A stretch of 31,052 nt of DNA from JAJRZX01 sp964407495 (GTDB lineage Bacteria > Desulfobacterota > GWC2-55-46 > JADFVP01): the NCBI GenBank assembly GCA_964407495.1, contig CAYOVP010000020.1:1-31052 (forward strand), read 5' to 3'. The translations under genes and the position numbers were made by a program. Every line of letters starts with the position of its first letter. Position 1 is the stretch's first letter. The notes under the pieces are model-generated. The model did not search any database and was not told where the DNA came from. It saw only the letters and a program-made list of their open reading frames with translations. Shown one piece after another: positions 24,271 to 30,776 of the stretch.

Positions 24271-24690
24271 GGAAACTCCGGGCCGCCCCCCCCCAACTCT
24301 CATCTCCAGAGGTCCTGCTTCTACCGCCCAGTCTGCCACTCTTCTCCCCTCTGTCCGCATTTTCGCCCTATTGCCCAAAAGAGACTTTTATCACTGAACA
24401 GAGCGTCCTTTTACCCTATTATCCTACTATACGGCCCCCCTGCCTGGAGGTCACTCTTCAACAACCTCCTGATTTCTCTTAACTAACCCAAGGCAGAGGG
24501 GGCAGAGAAGCAGAGGGGGGAGAGTAAAGCTCAGGCCGAGGGGGCAGCATAGAAGCAGGGAGACGGGAGGGAAACCAGGCCGAGGGTACGTAAAAGTAGA
24601 GAGAGGGGCGGGAAGAGAAACCAGGGGGACGGGGAGAGAGACCAGGGGCGTCATGGGATCGATTTTTTTCAGAAAGGCCGGTACAGAGTC
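24271..24690. other. 420-bp low-complexity spacer
   Basis: No gene was found. The left half (about 24282-24475) is rich in C and T, starting with a run of nine C, and the right half (about 24484-24651) is almost purely purine. The two halves are roughly complementary, so a long imperfect hairpin is possible. There is no promoter match for the following gene. Confidence 0.6.
24484..24651 (+). repeat. Purine-rich degenerate tandem repeats
   Basis: The unit varies around CAGAGGGGGCAG/GAGAAGCAG, then GAAACCAGG followed by CGAGG or GGGAC, recurring at irregular spacing. Strand asymmetry is strong, with few pyrimidines apart from scattered C and T. Confidence 0.55.
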
Positions 24691-25578
24691 ATGAAGATTC
24701 GCTGTTGGGGCTCCAGGGGGTCCATTACCGTATCTGGAAAGGAATTTCTCAGGTACGGCGGAGACACCACCTGCATAGAGGTGAGAGGTGCTGATGATGA
24801 ACTCATCATCATCGACGCCGGCACGGGCATCCGCGCCCTTGGGAACAAACTCGTCTCCAGGGGTTGCCCGGACATAAACCTCCTCATTACGCACTCGCAC
24901 TGGGACCACCTCTCGGGTTTTCCCTTCTTCGCACCCCTGTACAAGAAAGACTGCCAGATAAAGGTCTACGGACCAAGGCCGACACAGGCCTCGCTCCGAA
25001 AGATAGTCTCCAAGACCATGGGGGCTCCCTACTTTCCCATAGAGTTCGAGGATATCACGGCCAAGATCTCCTTTCCCCGAACAGAAGGTGATGCCTACAT
25101 GCTTGGCTCCATCCAGATAAAGACCATACCGCTTCGGCACCCGAGCAAGTGCGTTGGCTACAGGCTTACGAACAACGGCTCGACCTTTGTCTTCATGACA
25201 GACAACGAGATAGAGCGCGATTACAGCAATGGGGTCAGTTATGCCGATTACGTGGAATTTGCCAGGGGGGCAGACCTCCTATTCCACGACGCAGAGTACT
25301 CAATGGAGGAGTACAGAAAGACAAAGGGATGGGGACACTCTGCCTACCTCCATACCGTGAGGTTTGCCATGGACGCTGGTGTAAAGACCCTTGGTCTATT
25401 TCACCACAACCAGGACCGCACTGACGAGGAGGTGGACGCCATAGTGAGAGAATGCAGGGAGTTCATAACCAGGGAAGGCGGACAGTTGGAATGCTTTGCC
25501 GTGGCAACAGGCTTTGAGACCATACTCAAACCCACGTCGGCCCGGGCAGACTCGCTCAGGCAGGTCTCGTCCTATTAG
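24691..25578 (+). CDS. MBL-fold metal-dependent hydrolase (RNase Z/PhnP-like branch)
   Basis: Metallo-beta-lactamase-fold hydrolase of 295 residues. The start MKIRCWGSRGSITVSG and the line YGGDTTCIEV are typical of a branch near RNase Z and phosphodiesterases such as PhnP. The metal motif is H68-x-H70-x-D72-H73 (THSHWDH). Later ligands are probably H149 or its neighbours (PLRHPS), the Asp in FMTDNE, and the late His in LFHHNQDRTDEE. All expected ligand positions are present, so it should be active, but the substrate (cyclic nucleotide, phosphodiester or other) cannot be deduced. It is a lone plus-strand gene between a low-complexity spacer and a strong terminator. The Shine-Dalgarno is weak (AGAG). 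Confidence 0.85.
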   Translation: MKIRCWGSRGSITVSGKEFLRYGGDTTCIEVRGADDELIIIDAGTGIRALGNKLVSRGCPDINLLITHSHWDHLSGFPFFAPLYKKDCQIKVYGPRPTQASLRKIVSKTMGAPYFPIEFEDITAKISFPRTEGDAYMLGSIQIKTIPLRHPSKCVGYRLTNNGSTFVFMTDNEIERDYSNGVSYADYVEFARGADLLFHDAEYSMEEYRKTKGWGHSAYLHTVRFAMDAGVKTLGLFHHNQDRTDEEVDAIVRECREFITREGGQLECFAVATGFETILKPTSARADSLRQVSSY

Positions 25579-25600
25579 AAAGACCATGAGGCTCAAACTC

Positions 25601-25640
25601 AATCAGGGTAGCGGCCCCGAGGCCACTACCCTGATTTTCT
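25601..25640. terminator. Strong intrinsic terminator after the MBL-fold gene
   Basis: Arms AATCAGGGTAG (25601-25611) plus GGCC and their complement (25621-25636), with one C/A mismatch and loop CCGA, are followed by TTTTCTTTG on the plus strand. It lies between convergent genes and may also stop the minus-strand DUF4124 transcript. Confidence 0.85.
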
Positions 25641-25712
25641 TTGTCCCATTTCTTCTCAGGAGAACGGGGGATTTTTCCCTTACCCCCTCTTGTTCTTCCT
25701 TTCTTGAAAGGA

Positions 25713-26282
25713 CTACTCCGGGATGATCTCCCTTGGCACCTCTTCTATGCGCGCTTCCTTACGGAGTTTCTCGAGTTCTTTCTCCACCTTTCCGAGGCGC
25801 TCGCGGTCAGTCTCGATAACCTTCTTGTACTCCCTGTAGCGGGCCACCTCTGGCTCCCCAAAAATCTGGCCAAAGCGCCGTCCGCCCTCGAAGACACTGA
25901 TGAACTGGCGTTTCCTCTCTATATCGTCCTGCAGGGAATCCCTCTCTTCCACGAGTCTTGCAAACTCCGCCTTCCACCAATCAAGGGGCCTGCCGCCATA
26001 AAGTACGGTCTTTTTCTTCTCTGGCCGTGTAGCCGGAATGTACACCCGCGGCTCATGGGTCTTTCTGGGCTCTGGTTTTATCTTGAAGACCTTCATTCCA
26101 TGGCGCCTGGATTCGGGCACCTTGCTGAGATCATCTGTTATGTGCAGAACCCCTTCCGAGTCCTCCCACTTGTACAGGTCTGCACGGGCGCCAGGCACAC
26201 CGGGGCCCATGAGGGAAAAGAGGGACAAGGAAGCGAGCAGAAGGGCAAGGCCGGGCAGATGGCCTCTTGCAAAGATTTTCAT
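25713..26282 (-). CDS. Secreted DUF4124-domain protein with C-terminal coiled coil
   Basis: Exported protein of 189 residues. The signal peptide covers about 1-34 (basic N-terminus, Leu-rich core, cleavage after ARA). Immediately after it comes the short DUF4124 module, LYKWEDSEGVLHITDD (36-51). A basic Pro-rich linker follows, then a charged helical stretch (about 105-180) with heptad character. DUF4124 occurs at the N-terminus of many periplasmic proteins of unknown function. The ATG at 26280-26282 has AGGAGG six bases upstream and is preferred over the ATG five codons earlier, which would overlap that site. It lies 84 bp after comEC on the same strand but has its own near-consensus promoter. 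Confidence 0.8.
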   Translation of the reverse strand: MKIFARGHLPGLALLLASLSLFSLMGPGVPGARADLYKWEDSEGVLHITDDLSKVPESRRHGMKVFKIKPEPRKTHEPRVYIPATRPEKKKTVLYGGRPLDWWKAEFARLVEERDSLQDDIERKRQFISVFEGGRRFGQIFGEPEVARYREYKKVIETDRERLGKVEKELEKLRKEARIEEVPREIIPE

Positions 26283-26299
26283 GGGGAACCTCCTCATTG

Positions 26300-26328
26300 A
26301 TTATACTTTAAAGGGCCCCACTGGTCAA
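26300..26328 (-). promoter_or_regulatory. Near-consensus sigma-70 promoter of the DUF4124 gene
   Basis: On the minus strand, TTGACC (26328-26323), 17-base spacer, TATAAT (26305-26300). The start site would fall around 26293, at the edge of the AGGAGG Shine-Dalgarno, leaving a leader of about 12 bases. Confidence 0.75.
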
Positions 26329-26366
26329 ACCCCAGTTGACGGTTCCCGGATGCACCCCCCACGGCC

Positions 26367-28889
26367 TTATCTCCCGTAAGTCCTGACCACGAGGTCCTGC
26401 CCATTGGTGGAGACCTCCACAGCGCCGTCAAGGTCTGTCCTAAAGACCCTTGAACCCACGGCTCGGTAGCGGGCAAGGCTCTCTGCCGAGGGAAAACCAA
26501 AACCATTACCCCTTCCAACGGAGACGACGGTAATCTCCGGGGCAATGGCCCTCAGAAAGTTCATCGTAGAGCCCGTAGCGCTGCCGTGGTGTGGGGCCTT
26601 TAGCACACTCGCTCTCATGCCGCCGTTGGATACCAGAACCGCCTCTGCAGGGGCCTCTATGTCTCCGGTAAAGATAAAACTCTTACTCCCATACCCCAGT
26701 TTCAGTACAAGTGAATTGTCATTGAATCCTGGAGCCCGGCCTCCGGGCCTTGGCAGGACCTCCACCTCCACGCCGCCCATCCTAAAGACCTCTCCCTTGT
26801 CTCCAAGTACCAGCACAGGGACCCCCTTGCGCTCCAGAACCCTTCCAAGGGCCCCCAGGCTCCCTCTGCCGTTCCACCAGAACTGGCCTACAGGGAAGTT
26901 GGCCGCAATATAGGAGAGCCCTCCCATATGGTCGTACTGGGCATGACTCAGGACCATGTAGTCCACACGTCTTATCTTCTTGTACCTGAGGAGCGGGGCG
27001 ATTATGCCCCTTCCAGTATCAAAGCCTTTGCCCCCTCCAAAGCCCCCGCCGTCTATGAGCATTATCCTGCCATCGGGCAGTTCCACGAGCGAAGCATCGC
27101 CCTGCCCCACGCTTATGAATGTCACCCTAAGGCGCGGGTTGAGGGCCGCCTCTACGCCTGGATAGGCGGCAAGGGCCAGGACCATGGCAGCGCTAAGAGG
27201 CAGAAGGACCCTGAAGACCCTCGCCCTCCTGATACTGGTGAGGGCCATGATGAATACATAGACGAAGACGACCTCCAGAGGGGTAGGCCTCGACAGATGA
27301 ATGGCAGATAGAGGAAGGGCGGAAAAGGCCCGAACAACGAGAAGCAATCCTCCGGCAAGCCAACCCATAAGGTAAAAACCCCAGGTGGCAAGGCTCGCTG
27401 AAATGGGTATCACCATGGCAGAGACAAAGAGACCGGCCACGCAGAGAGTGGTTATGGGCAGGGCCAGCATGTTGGAAAAGACCCCCATTGTGGAGACAGT
27501 GCCAAAGTGATAAGCAACAAGGGGCCATGTGCCGAGAGAGGCGGCAAGTGTAATGGAGGCCAGGACCAGGATACGCCGCCCCAGGCGCAGTAGCACTACC
27601 CTTGGCCGGGAGGACACTCCCTGCGAGGCATCCAGTACACTTAATGGGTCTTCTTCGGCCTTCTTGGCAAGGCCCTTCAGCAAGGCCCTTATTCGTGGCG
27701 AGAGGTAGAGGATGAAGAACACGGCCATGAATGATAGTTGAAAGGAGGCCTCGTATAGGGAGGCAGGGGCAATGGCCAGTATGACCAGCCCGGCAAGGGC
27801 GAGATAATTGTAATAGGTCTTTCCCCTGTTCATTACAAGACCGAGTACCAAGGCCGCGGCCATGATGACGGCTCGCTCCGTTGGCCGCGAGAACCCTGCC
27901 ATTAGACCATAGGCCAGGACAGGAGGAAGGCTCACGAGGAGGGCCGCCTTCCTGATGTCCAGGCGGAGTACAAGGAAGGCCGAACGCCGGAGAAGGCCTG
28001 ACAGAACAAAATACGTGAAGAAGGCAACTATGCCCACATGAAGCCCTGAGATGGCAAGGACATGGGCAAGGCCTGCCCGCGAGAAGGCCGACCGCATCTG
28101 CCTCGTGATACCGCCCCTATCGCCTGTAACAAGGGCCTTGAGAATGGCCGCGTTCGGTGCGCCGGAGGCATCTATGAGCATGTTTATCCTGGCCCTCACA
28201 GCACCTCCCATCTCCAAGACCCAGTTCCCGGCACCACGACCACCGGCCCTGAGGGCCTCTATCCAGGCAGGGCTCCGCACATACCCAAGGGCCTCTATGC
28301 CACGGACGCGGAGCCAGCGCACATAATCGAACTCGCCGGGGTTGCCGAAGTTGTGCGGAAGCCTGATATGGCCAAGAAAACGCACACGGTCACCAGCGTC
28401 AATGCCCGCGAGCCTGCCACGCACGCTGAGCCGAACACCGCCCGTAACCCTCTGCCACGAGGACCCGGCCCGCACCATCTCTGCCATTACGACGAGCCGC
28501 GTCCTGCCGGCACGGTACCTCGGTTCAGAGACCACGCGTCCGACTACATCATAAAGAGATGACCCGGCCCTTACGACCCTGGCCTCGCCCCCTCCATCCT
28601 CTTTTATGAAGGCCGCGATATGGCCTCTCGGTACGCCAGGCGAGACATAAGGTCCTATGAAGAGAATGCCAAGGGAAAAAAACACCGGCAGAACCATAAA
28701 AAGACTGAAATGGCGCCTGAGGAAGAAGGCAAGCAGGGGCAGGGCGAAGGCCGGCACAAGAAGTAGACAGGCGATTTCTTCGGGCAGGGCAGAGAACCCG
28801 CCGGCAACAATGCCAGCGCCAAAGGCAAGGGTCACCGGCGCGAGGGGAGCAAGGTCAAATATTTTTCCTCTCGAGGTCTCCTTGCCCAT
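26367..28889 (-). CDS. comEC: ComEC/Rec2 DNA-uptake channel
   Basis: Inner-membrane channel that carries single-stranded DNA into the cytoplasm during natural transformation. It has 840 residues, full length. Three N-terminal membrane helices lead into an OB-like DUF4131 region (RVRFLGHIRLPHNFGNPGEFDY). The competence domain carries LAHVLAISGLHVGIVA and many helices to about residue 560. The C-terminal MBL-fold domain begins RVTFISVGQGDASLVELPDG and has H649-A-Q-Y-D-H654 where the metal motif HxHxDH or HxDxDH is usual, so one ligand position is Gln. A downstream APHHGS motif is intact. GGAG lies five bases before the ATG. Other com or pil genes are not in the window. Confidence 0.94.
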   Translation of the reverse strand: MGKETSRGKIFDLAPLAPVTLAFGAGIVAGGFSALPEEIACLLLVPAFALPLLAFFLRRHFSLFMVLPVFFSLGILFIGPYVSPGVPRGHIAAFIKEDGGGEARVVRAGSSLYDVVGRVVSEPRYRAGRTRLVVMAEMVRAGSSWQRVTGGVRLSVRGRLAGIDAGDRVRFLGHIRLPHNFGNPGEFDYVRWLRVRGIEALGYVRSPAWIEALRAGGRGAGNWVLEMGGAVRARINMLIDASGAPNAAILKALVTGDRGGITRQMRSAFSRAGLAHVLAISGLHVGIVAFFTYFVLSGLLRRSAFLVLRLDIRKAALLVSLPPVLAYGLMAGFSRPTERAVIMAAALVLGLVMNRGKTYYNYLALAGLVILAIAPASLYEASFQLSFMAVFFILYLSPRIRALLKGLAKKAEEDPLSVLDASQGVSSRPRVVLLRLGRRILVLASITLAASLGTWPLVAYHFGTVSTMGVFSNMLALPITTLCVAGLFVSAMVIPISASLATWGFYLMGWLAGGLLLVVRAFSALPLSAIHLSRPTPLEVVFVYVFIMALTSIRRARVFRVLLPLSAAMVLALAAYPGVEAALNPRLRVTFISVGQGDASLVELPDGRIMLIDGGGFGGGKGFDTGRGIIAPLLRYKKIRRVDYMVLSHAQYDHMGGLSYIAANFPVGQFWWNGRGSLGALGRVLERKGVPVLVLGDKGEVFRMGGVEVEVLPRPGGRAPGFNDNSLVLKLGYGSKSFIFTGDIEAPAEAVLVSNGGMRASVLKAPHHGSATGSTMNFLRAIAPEITVVSVGRGNGFGFPSAESLARYRAVGSRVFRTDLDGAVEVSTNGQDLVVRTYGR

Positions 28890-29140
28890 TCAGACTCCAG
28901 GTCATACACGGTGCGTTGACAGTCCTTGCATATTGAAATGAGATTGTAATATAAACAACTTTGTATTTAAAGAGGTTTGGTCTCCATGGGTGACGAGACA
29001 GTCTTTATATCCTTGCGCAAGGGGACTGGAGAAGTTAAAATGAGGGCCTGTACTCAGTAAGACAAAGAGATACTGCCTTCTTCGGGAAAATAAGGCAGGC
29101 AGATGAAATCGTCGCCACCAAAAAAACTGGAGGATATCCC
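28890..29140. other. Divergent promoter region between comEC and the DUF4412-like gene
   Basis: This AT-rich spacer of 251 bp stands out from its surroundings. For comEC (minus), TTTAAA (28971-28966), 17 bases, TACAAT (28948-28943) is plausible. For the plus-strand gene a perfect TTGACA lies at 28916-28921, but no good -10 hexamer sits at the right distance. A hairpin CTGCCTT/AAGGCAG (29073-29098) lies in the plus-strand leader. Confidence 0.45.
28943..28971 (-). promoter_or_regulatory. Candidate promoter of comEC
   Basis: TTTAAA and TACAAT spaced by 17 bases on the minus strand, with a predicted leader of about 47 bases. AT-richness makes chance matches likely here. Confidence 0.35.
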
Positions 29141-29920
29141 ATGAGATATGGCAAGGCTCTAATAGCATTCATGGCCGCAGTCTTCTTGCTGGCCCTCACC
29201 ACTGCCAGCGCAGAGGCCGGCTGGATAGAAAAAGACCAATATACAGGTACAGTCTACATCTCAGGCCCTCTCATAAAGAGCGTGCCCCCGCGCTCGGGCG
29301 GCATGTGGTCTGTAATGGACCTTCAGAGGGGCACAATCACCATGATCAATACACCGGCCAAGACCTACACCGTCATATACCCGGAGAGGTTCTGCTCTGA
29401 GATGAAGTCCATGATGAAGGGCATGATGGGAAGCATGCCCCCTGAGCAGCGCGCCATGATGGAGCAGATGATGAACATGCCCGGGGCAGAAAAGGCCCCT
29501 ACAGTACGTGTGCGAAGAGTGGGCCCTGGTGGCAAGGTGGCCGGGTACCCCACCACCAAGTACAGCGTCACCGTGGACGGCAGGCCCTATCGCGAAATAT
29601 GGCTTGCCCCCAAGGCACCCATAATGAAGGCAATGAAGTCGTACATAAAAAAATCCACTGAGATGAGCGCAAAGATGGAGTCCTGTATGAAGATGACCCC
29701 TGGCATGGGCGCCGGGCCTGCACCAGAGGCAAGCCCGGAGTACCTCTCCCTGGCCCCAAAGGGCTGGCCCATGAAAGAGATAGACAAGCGCACCGGAAAG
29801 GTGGATAAAGAGGTCATCAGCCTCGAACAAGAGTCGATACCTGCCGCCACCTTCAAGGTGCCCGCAGGGTTCAGACAGGTGAGTTTGCGCGAGATGATGA
29901 TGGGTAGAGGGCCGAGGTAG
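29141..29920 (+). CDS. Secreted Met-rich DUF4412-like protein
   Basis: Exported protein of 259 residues. The signal peptide covers about 1-26 (cleavage after AEA, mature start GWIEK). The first part (DLQRGTITMINTPAKTYTVI) resembles the DUF4412 fold, in which a strand pair precedes a Tyr-containing motif. Residues 88-113 hold eleven Met in MM and MxxM spacings, and a second Met-rich helix lies near 158-190. Such Met clusters bind Cu(I) or Ag(I) in some periplasmic proteins, but they may simply be helix-packing residues; no His/Cys cluster supports metal binding. GGAGG lies seven bases before the ATG. The gene is monocistronic: a strong hairpin follows 48 bases after its stop. Confidence 0.75.
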   Translation: MRYGKALIAFMAAVFLLALTTASAEAGWIEKDQYTGTVYISGPLIKSVPPRSGGMWSVMDLQRGTITMINTPAKTYTVIYPERFCSEMKSMMKGMMGSMPPEQRAMMEQMMNMPGAEKAPTVRVRRVGPGGKVAGYPTTKYSVTVDGRPYREIWLAPKAPIMKAMKSYIKKSTEMSAKMESCMKMTPGMGAGPAPEASPEYLSLAPKGWPMKEIDKRTGKVDKEVISLEQESIPAATFKVPAGFRQVSLREMMMGRGPR

Positions 29921-29968
29921 GGGGGATTAGACGCTTGCGGAAATAACTATAAATTGTACTACACCCCA

Positions 29969-30002
29969 AGACAGCGCCAGGGCTCGTGCCCTGGCGCTGT
30001 CT
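29969..30002 (+). terminator. Strong hairpin ending the DUF4412-like gene
   Basis: A perfect 15-bp stem (arms 29969-29983 and 29988-30002, loop TCGT). The following TGCTATGTTT is only moderately T-rich, so terminator function is likely but not certain. Confidence 0.65.
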
Positions 30003-30104
30003 GCTATGTTTCCGATACTACCGGCCAGCCCCCCAGGCCTCGTTCTCCAGGGCCTCTCATCATATCTCTGCGCCCCCAACTCCTGCCACCAGAACTTAAC
30101 ACCC

Positions 30105-30122
30105 CTGTAATAATCCTGTCAC
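30105..30122 (+). promoter_or_regulatory. PhoB-box-like direct repeat
   Basis: CTGTAAT-AATC-CTGTCAC: two 7-base repeats with an 11-base period, against consensus CTGTCAT-N4-CTGTCAT. TAATCT at 30133-30138 lies about ten bases downstream, where a PhoB-dependent -10 would be. A third CTGTTAA at 30129-30135 is out of period (13). Confidence 0.35.
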
Positions 30123-30278
30123 AAACCACTGTTAATCTCTTACACGAGAGAGAGACAAAAGCAACGGGATCGCTTTGCGGCTGACCGCGGAGTACCCTTT
30201 AATGTCTTCTTAATCACTGCTCTTGTATCATGTATATGTAAGACGGTAGTACGTCAGAAAATACAAGGAGGTATGAAG

Positions 30279-30395
30279 ATGGAAAAAAAGAAAGCAACTC
30301 TTGTAAAAAGCCTGCTCCTCTTCGGGAGCATATACGCCCTCTCCATACTCATCTTCGTGGCGGCGTACAACCACCCCTGGGCCTTTACCATTTAA
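30279..30395 (+). CDS. Small single-pass membrane protein, array member 1 (38 aa)
   Basis: Unrecognised protein of 38 residues. The N-terminus MEKKKATLVKS is basic, a hydrophobic helix spans about 11-30, and the end is NHPWAFTI. By the positive-inside rule the C-terminus faces the periplasm. It shares VKS, GSIYA (a G-x3-A helix-packing motif at G16/A20) and P-x3-T with the two proteins encoded downstream; 15 of 30 aligned residues match member 2. AGGAGG seven bases before this ATG makes it the start; the in-frame ATG at 30273 is one base from that site and is too close. No function can be named from sequence. Small respiratory-complex subunits, membrane regulators and type I toxin-like peptides are all possible. 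Confidence 0.8.
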   Translation: MEKKKATLVKSLLLFGSIYALSILIFVAAYNHPWAFTI

Positions 30396-30474
30396 GGCCA
30401 CATAAAGATGTAAAGAAGATAAGAAGAGAAAAACAGAGATAAACTTGAACCAGACAAGATGAGGAGAAAAGAAG

Positions 30475-30585
30475 ATGAAAAAAGTAAGCGCAGTAAAAAG
30501 TCTCGTGCTCTTTGGCTCGGTCTACGCCGCTATGCTCGGCATAATCCTCGTTGCCGCAGGGAACCCAGGCGTATTCACCTTCTGA
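30475..30585 (+). CDS. Small single-pass membrane protein, array member 2 (36 aa)
   Basis: Unrecognised protein of 36 residues, a paralogue of its two neighbours. It starts MKKVSAVKSLVLFGSVYA. The hydrophobic helix covers about 9-28 with G14-x3-A18, and the end is NPGVFTF. In the ungapped 30-residue alignment it matches member 3 at 16 positions. GAGGAG lies eight bases before the ATG. The 79-base gap from member 1 is A-rich and apparently unstructured, as expected for an efficiently translated start. A longer frame beginning at 30459 overlaps this gene in another frame and reads into member 3; conservation shows that the short frames are the real ones. Confidence 0.8.
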   Translation: MKKVSAVKSLVLFGSVYAAMLGIILVAAGNPGVFTF

Positions 30586-30659
30586 GGCATTTCGTCAAGA
30601 ACGCTTCAGGAGTCCTTCAGGACAACACAAGTGAGAACAAGATACAAGGAGGTACTGAA

Positions 30660-30776
30660 ATGAAGAAAACATCGAACACAAGGGTAAAGAGCGTAATACT
30701 CATAGGTAGCATCTACGCGGCAATAATCGGCACCCTCATAGCCGCAGCATCCTACCCCGCTGTATACACCTTCTGA
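30660..30776 (+). CDS. Small single-pass membrane protein, array member 3 (38 aa)
   Basis: Unrecognised protein of 38 residues, the last paralogue of the array. It starts MKKTSNTRVKSVILIGSIYA. The helix covers about 11-30 with G16-x3-A20, and the end is SYPAVYTF. AAGGAGGT lies six bases before the ATG, close to a perfect Shine-Dalgarno. It is followed after 11 bases by an intrinsic terminator, so the three genes form one closed unit. The 105-residue frame ending here (from 30459) is spurious upstream of this ATG. Three diverged copies retaining the same 11 positions argue for selection on the protein rather than chance open frames. Confidence 0.82.
   Translation: MKKTSNTRVKSVILIGSIYAAIIGTLIAAASYPAVYTF

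Larger units (their letters stand above)
29921..30278. other. 358-bp spacer upstream of the small-membrane-protein array
   Basis: It holds a strong hairpin (29969-30002), a PhoB-box-like repeat (30105-30122) and a small GCGG/CCGC hairpin near 30177-30188. No gene was seen. TATCAT at 30226-30231 resembles a -10 hexamer but lacks a matching -35. A very strong AGGAGG ends the region. Confidence 0.6.

Noticed and set aside
24484..24651. Purine repeats considered as a CRISPR array.
   Set aside because: There are no constant repeat length, no unique spacers and no cas gene.
28986..29060. A 24-codon frame (MGDETVFISLRKGTGEV...) upstream of the DUF4412-like gene.
   Set aside because: It is too short, its AGAGG lies ten bases away, and no paralogue or neighbour supports it. 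It lies in the probable leader.
28972..29140. Riboswitch, for example c-di-GMP type, in the DUF4412-like leader.
   Set aside because: Only one simple hairpin (29073-29098) and a short GTCTC/GAGAC pair are seen, and no conserved riboswitch core could be matched.
30129..30135. CTGTTAA as a third PhoB repeat.
   Set aside because: It is 13 bases from the preceding repeat instead of 11, so it would be on a different helical face.
30459..30776. A 105-residue plus-strand open frame covering the second and third small genes.
   Set aside because: Its first two thirds run out of frame through the conserved 36-residue protein and have odd composition. Only the last 38 residues, from ATG 30660, match the paralogues.
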